Shown here piece after piece: positions 1 through 7,282 of a DNA stretch of 17,386 bases (within the stretch, counting starts at the first letter, position 1; every line of letters begins with the position of its first letter). The position numbers were made by a program, and so were the translations under genes. The stretch is from Planctomycetaceae bacterium (GTDB taxonomy: Bacteria > Planctomycetota > Planctomycetia > Pirellulales > UBA1268): assembly GCA_005789975.1 (NCBI GenBank), contig SXWC01000024.1, forward strand, positions 1-17,386. The letters run 5' to 3'. Under the pieces are notes generated by a model that had not been told where the DNA came from, did no database searches, and was given only the letters and a program-made list of their open reading frames with translations.

Positions 1-78
1 CTCGTCTCGCCGGCCATGGCCGCCGCCGCCGCGGTCACGGGGCACGTCGTCGACATCCGCGGCTGGGAATACAAGTAG
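1..78 (+). CDS. leuC: 3-isopropylmalate dehydratase large subunit, C-terminal end only
   Basis: Only the last 25 codons and the TAG stop are inside the window, reading in frame from base 1. The visible tail contains SPAMAAAAAVTGHVVDIR and ends GWEYK, which resembles the C-terminus of LeuC, the large subunit of the 4Fe-4S isopropylmalate isomerase of leucine synthesis. The call rests mainly on context: leuD starts 15 bases after the stop, and leuC-leuD is a standard bacterial pair. The catalytic and cluster-binding residues lie outside the window and cannot be assessed. Confidence 0.75.
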   Translation, partial: LVSPAMAAAAAVTGHVVDIRGWEYK

Positions 79-93
79 GAGCCTTCGCGAACC

Positions 94-711
94 ATGCAGT
101 CGTTCACAACCCACACCGGCATCGTGGCCGCGATCGATCGGGCCAACGTCGACACCGACCAGATCATCCCCAAGCAGTTTCTGAAGCGGATCGAGCGGAC
201 GGGCTTCGGCCAGTTCCTGTTCTTCGACTGGCGATTCCTGCCCGACGGCTCGCCCAACCCCGACTTCGAGCTCAATCAGCCGCCGGCCGCCGGAGCGAGC
301 ATCCTGTTGGCCCGCCGCAACTTCGGCTGCGGTTCCAGCCGCGAGCACGCTCCCTGGGCGTTGGCCGATTACGGCTTTCGCGCGGTGGTCGCGCCCACGT
401 TCGCCGACATCTTCTGCAACAACTGCTTCCAGAACGGGATCGTGCCGATCCGTCTCGACGAGGCCGACGTTGACGAACTCTTCAACCGCGCCCACGCCGC
501 GGCCGGGAGTGGTGGGCAGTATCGTCTTCACGTCGACCTGAAAGCCTGCACCGTCTCCGACGACGCGGGCTTCGTGCGTTCGTTCGCGGTCGATCCCTTT
601 CGCCGTCAGTGCCTGCTCGAGGGGCTCGACGACATCGGCCTCTCCCTGCGGCACACCGACGAGATCACGGCCTGGGAGACGGCCCACGGTCTTTCCGCCG
701 CGGCGCACTGA
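94..711 (+). CDS. leuD: 3-isopropylmalate dehydratase small subunit
   Basis: This 205-aa protein matches the usual length of LeuD, the small subunit that with LeuC isomerises 2-isopropylmalate to 3-isopropylmalate in leucine synthesis in the cytoplasm. The N-terminus carries the family signature with [17 protein letters not shown] (residues 14-30). The substrate-binding loop [14 protein letters not shown] lies at residues 77-90, followed by [18 protein letters not shown]. The ATG at 94 is preceded by TAGGAG, which overlaps the leuC stop, so the two genes are probably translated from one message. The next gene begins 5 bases after the stop, so this transcript may continue. Nothing is missing or odd in the protein. 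Confidence 0.95.
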   Translation: MQSFTTHTGIVAAIDRANVDTDQIIPKQFLKRIERTGFGQFLFFDWRFLPDGSPNPDFELNQPPAAGASILLARRNFGCGSSREHAPWALADYGFRAVVAPTFADIFCNNCFQNGIVPIRLDEADVDELFNRAHAAAGSGGQYRLHVDLKACTVSDDAGFVRSFAVDPFRRQCLLEGLDDIGLSLRHTDEITAWETAHGLSAAAH

Positions 712-716
712 AAAAG

Positions 717-1757
717 ATGCCGGCCGCCCCCCCTTCGACCGTGCCCGGGAGGATGCCGGGGTCTGGCTGGGTCCGTGGCCGCGGTGCGCTGCTCGCCGTC
801 TGCCTCGCCGCGGCGCTGGTCTGCCCGTCGGCACCGGCGGCGGACGAGGTCAGGATCACGACGCTCATCGATGACCTGCCCGGTGTGGGGCCGCTGGCCG
901 TGTCGCCCAACGGGCAGACGGTCCATTGCCTCGACCAGGTCCGCCGGGCCGTGATCGCCTTTGATCCGTTCGCGCCGACCCGCCGGCGTGACGTCGTCGC
1001 GGCCGCCGCCGAGGGGCAGCCGGTGCCCGTCGCGATCGGGTGCCTGCCGGGCGAGGTGCTGGCCATCATCGGTCGATCGGGCGACGAGTGGTCGCTGCGA
1101 ACTTTTCGCATCCGTCCGGGCGAGGCGACCGATCCGGCGAACCCGCTTCAGTCCATGCGTTTGGGAACCGCGGCCGCCGCCGCGCCGACGGTCCGGCTGG
1201 TGGTGAGCCAGACGCGAGACTGGCTGGCCGTCGTCGGCTTGCCCGAGCCGCTGCCGCCGGTTCTGCGAATCGTGTTTGCCGGCGCCGGGATGCGGCTGCT
1301 CGCCCAAGACGGCCGGCCGGGGATCGCCGCGGACCGCCTGCCGGTCGCCGCCGTCGTAAGCCCCGCCGACGAACTGGTGCTGCTCGAACAATCGCGAGCC
1401 ACGGCGGCCGAGGTCACTTTCCACGCGGGCAACGGGGCTGAGTTGCTGCGGCTCGACACGGGACTCCCGCAGGTTCGCGATGCCGCCTTCAGCCGGGGCG
1501 ACGGCACGCTCTGGGTGCTCGGCGGCGCCGCCGATTCGGCCGCGCGGCCCGAGGGGTTGTGGCGGCTCGACGCCGTCATGCAGGATGGCCGCCAGGCGGT
1601 CAGGCCCGCGTTCGTCGCCCGGCTGGTCGATCCGCGGTCGATTGTCGCCGTTTCGGAACAGTCGGTCGTGGCGGCACTCGCCGGATCGATCGTGCGGATC
1701 GACCCGGTTGGCAAGGGGATTCGGTCCGGGAAAGACGAGGACCAGGAGACGCCATGA
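717..1757 (+). CDS. secreted beta-propeller-like protein of unknown function
   Basis: I do not recognise a named family. The 346-aa product begins with a basic stretch, then a hydrophobic core (about residues 24-36, ALLAVCLAAALV) and a likely signal-peptidase site after SAPA (residue 41), so export is likely. The rest is beta-rich, with short units resembling propeller blades, for example VSPNGQTVHCLD followed by VIAFDP, and DGTLWVLGG followed by GLWRLD. No catalytic motif is visible. The ATG at 717 lies 5 bases after leuD; an in-frame ATG at 753 would leave a shorter signal peptide and is equally possible. An ORF from 609 also exists in this frame but its first 36 codons overlap leuD and are unlikely to be used. 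Its stop overlaps the start of the next gene, so the pair is probably co-translated. Confidence 0.7.
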   Translation: MPAAPPSTVPGRMPGSGWVRGRGALLAVCLAAALVCPSAPAADEVRITTLIDDLPGVGPLAVSPNGQTVHCLDQVRRAVIAFDPFAPTRRRDVVAAAAEGQPVPVAIGCLPGEVLAIIGRSGDEWSLRTFRIRPGEATDPANPLQSMRLGTAAAAAPTVRLVVSQTRDWLAVVGLPEPLPPVLRIVFAGAGMRLLAQDGRPGIAADRLPVAAVVSPADELVLLEQSRATAAEVTFHAGNGAELLRLDTGLPQVRDAAFSRGDGTLWVLGGAADSAARPEGLWRLDAVMQDGRQAVRPAFVARLVDPRSIVAVSEQSVVAALAGSIVRIDPVGKGIRSGKDEDQETP

Positions 1758-2086
1758 GCACCACACGTCGCGAGAAGATCGAGGCGATGCTGAAAGACGA
1801 TCCGGGGGACGTGTTCCTGCGGTACAGCCTGGCCCTGGAGATGGAGGCGGCCGACGAATGGGAGGCCGGCCTCGAGATCCTCGAGGATCTGGCCCGTGGC
1901 GGGCCGCCGTATGTGCCGGCCTTCCACATGGCGGCCCAGCATTTGATCAAGCGGGAGCGGATCGAGGACGCCCGTCGGGCGCTGCGGGAGGGCATCGAGG
2001 CGGCACGGCAGCAGGGCAACACGCACGCCGCCGGCGAGATGTCGGAACTGCTGATGAGCCTCGGCGTGATCGGTGAGGATTCGTGA
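1754..2086 (+). CDS. small TPR-repeat protein
   Basis: This 110-aa soluble protein is almost entirely helical and resembles two to three tetratricopeptide repeats. One unit covers about residues 16-48 (DPGDVFLRYSLALEM, then a helix ending EILEDLARGG). The next covers about residues 52-86 (YVPAFHMAAQHL, then ARRALREGIEAARQ). TPRs bind partner proteins and give no enzymatic prediction. The ATG overlaps the upstream stop as ATGA and has an AGGAG five bases upstream (1744-1748), a strong case for this start and for translational coupling with the secreted protein before it. It has no signal peptide, so it probably stays in the cytoplasm while its neighbour is exported. bioB converges on it, with 9 bases between the stops. 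Confidence 0.8.
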   Translation: MSTTRREKIEAMLKDDPGDVFLRYSLALEMEAADEWEAGLEILEDLARGGPPYVPAFHMAAQHLIKRERIEDARRALREGIEAARQQGNTHAAGEMSELLMSLGVIGEDS

Positions 2087-2095
2087 CGGGCCCGA

Positions 2096-3136
2096 TCACG
2101 TCATCGTGGGAATCGGCTCCGCCGATTCCGCGCCACGGGTGATCACGAAGCCCATCTCCTCGATCATCCGGTAGTCCGCCTCGGGAAGCTGTCCCTTGGT
2201 GGTCAGGTAATCACCCACAAACATCGAGTTGGCGGCGTAGAGGCCCAGCGGCTGCAGGCTGCCGAGGTGGATTTCGCGGCCGCCGGCGATGCGAATCTCC
2301 GCCGTCGGATTCACGAGCCGCAGCATGGCGAGCCCCCGGAGGCAGTCGCGGGGATTGATCTTGTTGACGTGTTCCAGCGGGGTGCCGTCGATCGCGTTGA
2401 GGAAGTTGAGCGGGATCGACTCCACGTTGAGGGCCCGCAGCTCCATCGCCATGTCGACGAGGTCGTCGTGGGTCTCACCCATGCCCATGATGCCGCCGCT
2501 GCAGAGTTCCAGGCCGGCGGAACGGCAGGCCGCGAGCGTGGCCACGCGATCGGCATAGGTGTGGGTCGTGCAGACCTCGCCGTAGTGCCGCTCGCTCGTG
2601 TTGAGGTTGTGGTTGACCTTGTCCACGCCCGCCGCCGCGAGCTGCTTCGCCTGCTCGGGCGTGAGCAGTCCGAGGCAGGCGCAGATGTTGAGCCCGTATT
2701 GCCGCTTGATCTGGGGCGTGATCTGGCAGACGAAGTCGATCTCCCGCTGGGTCGGGCCCCGGGCGGAGATCACGATGCAAAACGTCTTCGACTGCTGCTC
2801 GGCCGCCAGCTTGGCGGCTTCCAGGAGCTTGGGAGCCGAGAGGAGGTTGTATCGGGGAATCTCGGCCTCGGACACCTTCGACTGGGAGCAGTAACCGCAG
2901 TCCTCGGGGCAGAGGCCGCTCTTGGCGTTCATGAGGAAGAAGAGCTGCACCGTGTTGCCGAAATGGCGGTGCCGCACCCGCCAGGCCGCCGCGAGGATGT
3001 CGAGGAGTTCGGCGTCGGACGAATCGAGGATCCCGCGGGCCTCGGCGCGATCGATCGCCCCGCCGGCGAGCACGCGGTCGGCGAGCGCCTGCCAGCGGCC
3101 TGGAGTGGTGTCGGGGAAAGTCTCGGCGAGAGACAT
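2096..3136 (-). CDS. bioB: biotin synthase (radical SAM)
   Basis: This 346-aa enzyme converts dethiobiotin to biotin by radical SAM sulfur insertion. The radical SAM CxxxCxxC motif is C76-PED-C80-GY-C83. Candidate ligands of the second, sacrificial 2Fe-2S cluster are present: C120 (TFCIVISARGP), C152 or C154 (NICACLGLL), C212 (ELCSGGIMGMGE) and R282 (EIRIAGGRE). VNHNLNTSE (174-182) is the substrate-region signature. The start at 3136 has AGGA nine bases upstream on the minus strand and gives the usual length; the frame stays open for 88 more codons upstream, but these look like non-coding sequence. No other biotin gene is in the window, so bioB appears to be a single-gene unit. It lies convergent with the TPR gene and divergent from the sulfotransferase. 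Confidence 0.96.
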   Translation of the reverse strand: MSLAETFPDTTPGRWQALADRVLAGGAIDRAEARGILDSSDAELLDILAAAWRVRHRHFGNTVQLFFLMNAKSGLCPEDCGYCSQSKVSEAEIPRYNLLSAPKLLEAAKLAAEQQSKTFCIVISARGPTQREIDFVCQITPQIKRQYGLNICACLGLLTPEQAKQLAAAGVDKVNHNLNTSERHYGEVCTTHTYADRVATLAACRSAGLELCSGGIMGMGETHDDLVDMAMELRALNVESIPLNFLNAIDGTPLEHVNKINPRDCLRGLAMLRLVNPTAEIRIAGGREIHLGSLQPLGLYAANSMFVGDYLTTKGQLPEADYRMIEEMGFVITRGAESAEPIPTMT

Positions 3137-3408
3137 GCGGCATGTTCCTGGGGCATTTGAGGGATCGCGGCAGCCGCGGCCTGTCGCCGCGGTGCCCAAG
3201 AATGTACGCGATCCCGTCCGGGCGTAACATCCTGGGCCGGGCCTCCTCGCCAGGAAGCCCCGGGCGGAACCGGGGGCAATTGCGGGCGGCCCCGGGACGC
3301 TGCCGGCTCCACGCGAAGAAAGCGGCCGGCGTCGGTTTTTGCACGTCGGGGACATTTCTGCGACGCTTCCCCGAGGCCACGCCGATCGCAGGTCGGGCAC
3401 ATCATGCC

Positions 3409-4029
3409 ATGAAGCATCCCAGGCCCGTTTTCATCCACATCAGCAAGAACGCCGGCACGAGCCTCGCCGAGGCAGCCGGCGAGTCCATCGTGAATGCCGG
3501 CCATCGCACGGCCGCACGCTGGGTCGCCGAGCACGGCGCCGGCGGGACGCTTTTTGCGGTTGTCCGCAACCCGTTCGATCGGGTCGTGTCGGAGTATCAC
3601 TTTCGCCGCCGGCGGTTTGAGAGCGGGGAGGCGAATCCGCATCTCGCCAACCTGCACCTGCCGTTCAAGCAGTGGGTGATCGACACCTATCGCCATGGCG
3701 ACTACAGCACGCGGGGGTTCTTCGAACGCACGGGCGTGCCCTTCAACGAGTGCAACATGATCGACGGCACGCTCCTCTGGTTCCTGCCGCAGGTGGCCTG
3801 GCTGGCGGCCGCCGACGGCACGCTCCTGGCCGGCGAACTCCTCCGATTCGAGAATCTGGCGGCTGATTGGAACGAGTTTGCCGCCCGCCATCGAATTCCG
3901 GGACGGCTCGACCGGCGGAATGCGTCGCCCCGCGGCGCCAACCACCGCGGGTATTACGACGCCGAGACCCGCGGGTTGATCGGGGAGTATTACCAGGCCG
4001 ACCTCGCGGCCTTCGGCTACGACTTCTGA
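3409..4029 (+). CDS. sulfotransferase family 2-like protein
   Basis: This 206-aa protein has both PAPS-binding signatures of sulfotransferases. The 5'-phosphosulfate loop IHISKNAGTSL is at residues 9-19, with catalytic-type Lys13. The 3'-phosphate motif VVRNPFDRVVSEYHF is near residues 51-65. The spacing and the IHIxKNAGTSL wording fit the Sulfotransfer_2 group, which sulfates carbohydrates or related acceptors. The acceptor cannot be predicted. There is no signal peptide or membrane segment, so a cytoplasmic location is likely, unlike the Golgi enzymes of eukaryotes. The start was chosen because it places the PAPS loop near the N-terminus, as usual; the ribosome binding site is weak. The frame is open back to 3142 but that stretch does not look coding. 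No glycosyltransferase or sulfatase is nearby to indicate the acceptor. Confidence 0.85.
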   Translation: MKHPRPVFIHISKNAGTSLAEAAGESIVNAGHRTAARWVAEHGAGGTLFAVVRNPFDRVVSEYHFRRRRFESGEANPHLANLHLPFKQWVIDTYRHGDYSTRGFFERTGVPFNECNMIDGTLLWFLPQVAWLAAADGTLLAGELLRFENLAADWNEFAARHRIPGRLDRRNASPRGANHRGYYDAETRGLIGEYYQADLAAFGYDF

Positions 4030-4046
4030 CGCCGCCGCGTTGGCGC

Positions 4047-5168
4047 TCAGTGATCCAGCGCGAGCGGGAACGGGCTGAGGTTCTCGAGGCCCGTGGCCGT
4101 CACGAGGTAGTCGTTCTCGATCCGCATGCCGCACCGCAGTCGGGGATCGTAGAGCGCGGGCTCCACGGCGATCACCTCCCCCTCCCGGAGCGTGTCGTCC
4201 CAGTTGGGGTTCAAGTGCGGAGCCTCGTGCACGGCCAGACCGATGCCGTGGCCGAGGTGGCTCGACCAGGAGCCCACGGTCGCGGTCGCCAGCCACTGGC
4301 GGACTTCCTCGTAGATGTCCCGACAGCGAACGCCCGGCCGTGCGATCCGCTCGACGAGTTCGAGGGCTCCGGTGACGAGCCGCCACGCGGCGAGTTGCTC
4401 GTCGGTGGGCCGGCGGTCCACCGCAATGGCCCGCGACGTGTCGGCGAAGTAACCGCGACAGGCGGGGCCGAGGTCGAGGATGAAGAGATCGCCCGCCTCG
4501 CAGGGACGGTTTCGCGGCGGCCCGCCGCGGGCACCGCAGGCATAATCGTTGCCCGTGCCCGTCAGCATCTCCCCGCACGACGCCACCGCGGCGGCCTGGA
4601 GCTCCGAAAACACGGTCAGTTCGCTCACGCCCGGCGCGACGATCTCACGGGCCCGGGCATACATGGCACCGCTCGCCCCGATGGCCCGCCTGAGCACGGC
4701 GAGTTCGTCGGGATCCTTCCGGCGCCGCATGTCGAGCAGCGCGGGCTCGATGTCCTCGAGATCCGCATCGGCCAGCCAGCGGGTCACGTGGGGCGGGCAG
4801 GCGGAAAACTCGACGCCCACCCGCCGGACCGCGCCGCGACCCCGCAGCCAGTCGCCGAACACGGCGGCAGACGCCTCGCGCTGATCGTTGCGGAGGGTCG
4901 AACGCCACTTCGCCTCGTAGGTTCGCACCTCGTCGGTGGCGGCCCGCTCGACCGGCTTGTCGGGGCAGATGAGCAGCCCGTCACCCGTGGACAGCAGGGC
5001 GGCGAGGGGAGAAAAGCGGAAGTCCCAGCGGTGGCCGGTGAGGTATTGCACGTGCTCGGCCGACACGACGACCACGGCATCGAGCGACCGTTCGGCCATG
5101 TGCCGGCGAAGACGTTCCTGCCGCGCTCGGCAGGCATCCAGATCGAGCAGCGGTTCGGCACCGTTCAT
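4047..5168 (-). CDS. M24-family metallopeptidase (Xaa-Pro aminopeptidase-like)
   Basis: This 373-aa protein has the two-domain layout of aminopeptidase P and prolidase: a creatinase-like N-terminal domain (about residues 1-145) and a pita-bread catalytic domain (about 155-370). All five dinuclear-metal ligands are visible: D232 (FILDLGP), D243 (FADTSR), H307 (HLGHGIGL), E336 (AVEPALY) and E351 (GMRIENDYLV). It should be an active cytoplasmic enzyme, most likely removing an N-terminal residue before proline. Creatinase or another M24 subfamily cannot be excluded, so I give no symbol. GGGAG six bases before the ATG (5175-5179) fixes the start. It is the last gene of a minus-strand run and lies 44 bases downstream of the small hypothetical gene. 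It ends 17 bases from the convergent sulfotransferase. Confidence 0.92.
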   Translation of the reverse strand: MNGAEPLLDLDACRARQERLRRHMAERSLDAVVVVSAEHVQYLTGHRWDFRFSPLAALLSTGDGLLICPDKPVERAATDEVRTYEAKWRSTLRNDQREASAAVFGDWLRGRGAVRRVGVEFSACPPHVTRWLADADLEDIEPALLDMRRRKDPDELAVLRRAIGASGAMYARAREIVAPGVSELTVFSELQAAAVASCGEMLTGTGNDYACGARGGPPRNRPCEAGDLFILDLGPACRGYFADTSRAIAVDRRPTDEQLAAWRLVTGALELVERIARPGVRCRDIYEEVRQWLATATVGSWSSHLGHGIGLAVHEAPHLNPNWDDTLREGEVIAVEPALYDPRLRCGMRIENDYLVTATGLENLSPFPLALDH

Positions 5169-5212
5169 GCTTCACTCCCGGGGTGGCCGGGAAGTGTAGC
5201 ACGCGCTCGCGA

Positions 5213-5518
5213 TCAGCCGCCCGCGTAGAACAACGCCCTGGAGCTGACCGACTTCTGCCTCCGCCGCTGCGGCCGCGGCGGGGCGATCATCCGTGAGTCG
5301 AGGACGTCGGCGATCAACTCGGCGTCGATTTCCGCGCCGCCATCGATGAAGGTCCCGGCCGCGAGGCCGTCGATCTGCTGCTCGTAGTCGAGAACCTCGG
5401 CGATGGGCCACACCGTCGTTCCGCGAACCGTGCGGGCCTCCCCGTCCACGTTCATGGCGAAGAGCATGACGTTGCGGGAATCGGGCTGGGTCGTGTCTCG
5501 GAGGCTCGTGGCGTTCAT
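5213..5518 (-). CDS. small hypothetical protein
   Basis: I do not recognise this 101-aa protein. It has a mixed first part (RNVMLFAMNVDGE, residues 15-27, followed by TTVWPIAEVLDYEQQIDGL) and an acidic helical middle (FIDGGAEIDAELIADVLDS). The C-terminus is strongly basic (PRPQRRRQK at 81-89, then SVSSRALFYAGG). There is no signal peptide or membrane segment. The ATG at 5518 was chosen because GAGGA sits eight bases upstream, a good ribosome site; the frame extends upstream for another 58 codons without a comparable site. It lies between the UVR-domain gene and the M24 peptidase gene on the same strand. The basic tail could bind nucleic acid, but that is only a guess. Confidence 0.6.
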   Translation of the reverse strand: MNATSLRDTTQPDSRNVMLFAMNVDGEARTVRGTTVWPIAEVLDYEQQIDGLAAGTFIDGGAEIDAELIADVLDSRMIAPPRPQRRRQKSVSSRALFYAGG

Positions 5519-5741
5519 GGCGTGAATCCTCGTGGCGGGTTCGGCGGCGGAGGCGTCCACCGTCGCGGATGGATGACAGTGCATACGCCGTGCCATGAGC
5601 GGCAGTTCGCGGGCCGACGGGATTTCATCGCCGTCAGACCGCACAATCCCCCCAGGTTCACGCGGCGGGAGGCGAAGGCAGCGGATGGGCAAGCCGTGCC
5701 AGCAGGGCAGTTTGCAAATTGTTCACCGCGAACGGCAACGC

Positions 5742-6524
5742 TCAGCCGCCGCCGTCCACCGGCTGCCCCGCTTGACCGCCGTCGGAGACCACCTCCGGGC
5801 CACGACGAATCTGGTCCCGGATCTGCGCCGCGAGCTCGTAGTCCTCGGACCTCACGGCCTCGACGAGCCGCTCGTCGAGCGTCCGGCCCACGTCGTACCG
5901 CTGCCGCACGCTTTCCCGCATCTCCTCGAGTCGCTTCACGAGTTCGTCGTCGGCGTATTGCTCCACGGCATCGTAGCGGGCAAAGAGATCCCGAAACCGG
6001 GCGAGCCCGCTGTTGATCTCCCCGATCGCCATCTCGGGGCCGTCGTCCTGAAGGGCCGCCAACGCCCCCGCCTGCACGCGATGAAAGAGGACGAAGGGCC
6101 GGTATTGCTCGTGCGACAGGGCCCATTCCTCGTCGGGGGCGTGTTCACGCACGAAATCCATGAACGCCAGGCTGTGATCGGCATCGCGGGCGGCGCGGCG
6201 GTATTCCCGGAGCGAGAGCCAGCAGAGCCGACGCTGGTAAAACTGGACGAACTCGCGGTCGGCCTCGGAGCACTGCTCCTTGGTGAGCCGGAAGCCTCCC
6301 CCCTCGCGGATCACCTCGCCGACGAGGTAGTCGTAATAGGTTTCGGCGCCGTTGGGTCGCTGGCCGTCGGGGCGGAGGTCGGTCTCCATCTGCACCACGC
6401 CCATGTCGATCCGCATCTGCAGCACCTCGCGGCCGGTGCGGGTCTTGAGCAGCCGGGCATTGACCTCTCCGGGGCGGAAATCCCACTTGCGGAGCAGGGA
6501 GTCGATGTCGCGGGGAGACGCCAT
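5742..6524 (-). CDS. UVR-domain (UvrB/UvrC motif) protein
   Basis: This 260-aa protein ends with a UvrB/UvrC motif at about residues 215-241 (LDERLVEAVRSEDYELAAQ then IRDQIRR), the helical hairpin used for protein-protein contact in UvrB, UvrC, ClpC and McsA. Everything before it is a largely helical domain I cannot assign, with an N-terminal part mentioning KWDFRPGEVNARLL and a Tyr/Arg-rich centre. There is no nuclease or helicase motif, and no McsA-type zinc-finger cysteines (only scattered Cys85 and Cys101). It is therefore neither UvrB nor UvrC. AAGGA nine bases before the ATG supports the start, and a perfect TATAAT lies 54 bases upstream of it. It lies between arfB and the small hypothetical gene. 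A role in repair or protein quality control is possible but not shown. Confidence 0.8.
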   Translation of the reverse strand: MASPRDIDSLLRKWDFRPGEVNARLLKTRTGREVLQMRIDMGVVQMETDLRPDGQRPNGAETYYDYLVGEVIREGGGFRLTKEQCSEADREFVQFYQRRLCWLSLREYRRAARDADHSLAFMDFVREHAPDEEWALSHEQYRPFVLFHRVQAGALAALQDDGPEMAIGEINSGLARFRDLFARYDAVEQYADDELVKRLEEMRESVRQRYDVGRTLDERLVEAVRSEDYELAAQIRDQIRRGPEVVSDGGQAGQPVDGGG

Positions 6525-6552
6525 GGGGTTGAGTCCTTCGAAGGGCGGCGAT

Positions 6553-6570
6553 GCGGGCCTCGCTGCCCGC
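6553..6570. repeat. short perfect inverted repeat in the arfB-UVR gene spacer
   Basis: GCGGGC at 6553-6558 and GCCCGC at 6565-6570 form a perfect 6-bp stem with a 6-base loop. It lies just downstream of the candidate -10 box at 6578-6583 as read on the minus strand, so it would sit at or near the transcript 5' end. There is no T-run on either side, so it is unlikely to be an intrinsic terminator. It could stabilise the message or be an operator; chance is possible at this GC content. Confidence 0.3.
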
Positions 6571-6577
6571 GGAACCG

Positions 6578-6583
6578 ATTATA
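6578..6583 (-). promoter_or_regulatory. candidate -10 box for the UVR-domain gene
   Basis: Read on the minus strand, these bases are exactly TATAAT in an otherwise very GC-rich spacer. They end 53 bases before the start codon of the UVR-domain gene at 6524. No good -35 hexamer is seen 16-18 bases upstream, so either recognition is -10 dominated or this is a chance match. If real, the UVR gene has its own promoter rather than depending on arfB. Confidence 0.4.
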
Positions 6584-6619
6584 TCACCCGCCGCCGTCGG
6601 GCAGCCCGGCGCGGCCGAC

Positions 6620-7060
6620 TCAGGAATCGGGCCGCTGCCGCCGCTGCTTCGTCCGCGAGCGGTGTTTCTTCGACTCCAGCCGTTCCGCGATCGCCGAGCG
6701 TGGTTTTCGCGTCGGCCGGCGGCGTTTGGGGGGCGTGAGGGAGCGACGGATCATCTCGGACAGTTTGTCGAGACACTCCGCCACGTTTCGGGGCTGATCA
6801 CGGTGCACCTGACTGGCGATCACCAGCCCGCCGTCGGTGGTCAGCCGCGACTTTTCCCGGGCCAGCAACCGGCGGCGGACATCGTCGGGCAGGTGCGGCG
6901 ATCCTGCCACGTCGAACCGCAGCACGGCCTTGCTGCTGGTGCGATTGACGTGCTGCCCTCCCGGCCCGCTCGACCGCGCGAACTGCCACGTGAGCGCGTC
7001 GGCCGGGATCACGATTTCACGGATGCCGTCGCTCACGCGGAAATGTCGGGGCCTGGCCAT
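6620..7060 (-). CDS. arfB: alternative ribosome-rescue factor / class I release factor-like hydrolase
   Basis: This 146-aa protein matches the short single-domain peptidyl-tRNA hydrolase ArfB (YaeJ), which frees ribosomes stalled on messages without a stop codon. The catalytic GGQ motif is at residues 34-36 within SSGPGGQHVNRTSSKAVLR. There is no codon-recognition domain, unlike RF1 and RF2. The C-terminal 40 residues are a highly basic tail (PPKRRRPTRKPRS through KKHRSRTKQRRQR), the part that enters the empty mRNA channel in ArfB. Length agrees with the E. coli protein (140 aa). The start at 7060 has a GGAG about ten bases upstream. It is the first gene of the minus-strand run and diverges from the TIM-barrel gene. 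Its mitochondrial relative is ICT1; RF2-like truncation is ruled out by the basic tail. Confidence 0.92.
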   Translation of the reverse strand: MARPRHFRVSDGIREIVIPADALTWQFARSSGPGGQHVNRTSSKAVLRFDVAGSPHLPDDVRRRLLAREKSRLTTDGGLVIASQVHRDQPRNVAECLDKLSEMIRRSLTPPKRRRPTRKPRSAIAERLESKKHRSRTKQRRQRPDS

Positions 7061-7166
7061 GGGGTCGTTGCTCCGGGGGGCTTACGCACCAGTTTGTCAA
7101 GTGGAAATGAACGCCCCGATGCTGTCACGTGCAGTTTCTTCCGGAATCATCTCTGGCACGGCTCTG

Positions 7167-7182
7167 ACGACGCCCGCGTCGT
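7167..7182. repeat. short perfect inverted repeat in the arfB / TIM-barrel divergent spacer
   Basis: ACGACG at 7167-7172 and CGTCGT at 7177-7182 are perfect inverted arms around a 4-base loop. They lie about midway in the 222-base spacer between two divergent genes and are followed on the plus strand by TTCTCT. It could be an operator or a weak hairpin in the leader of the plus-strand gene. I cannot tell these apart, and chance is possible. Confidence 0.3.
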
Positions 7183-7282
7183 TTCTCTGGACAGGCTGCG
7201 CCCGCCGCTCACATACTTCCGACCCTCGAGGCGGGGTTGCCACGCCGCGGACTGGAAGCGGCGACTCCCACAGGAAATAACC

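Noticed and set aside
606..1766. 386-codon minus-strand open frame opposite the secreted protein gene
   Set aside because: Low-complexity Arg/Gly/Asp composition and no ribosome site; the plus-strand frame has a signal peptide and a coupled downstream gene.
3201..3227. Possible bioB promoter (TACATT at 3201-3206 and TTACGC at 3222-3227 on the minus strand)
   Set aside because: Weak -35 match and a 15-base spacer; not distinguishable from chance.
3137..3400. N-terminal extension of bioB
   Set aside because: The extra 88 residues are not part of biotin synthases, and a ribosome site precedes the inner ATG.
4030..4046. Shared terminator between the convergent sulfotransferase and M24 peptidase genes
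   Set aside because: The 17-base gap has no stable stem with a T-run.
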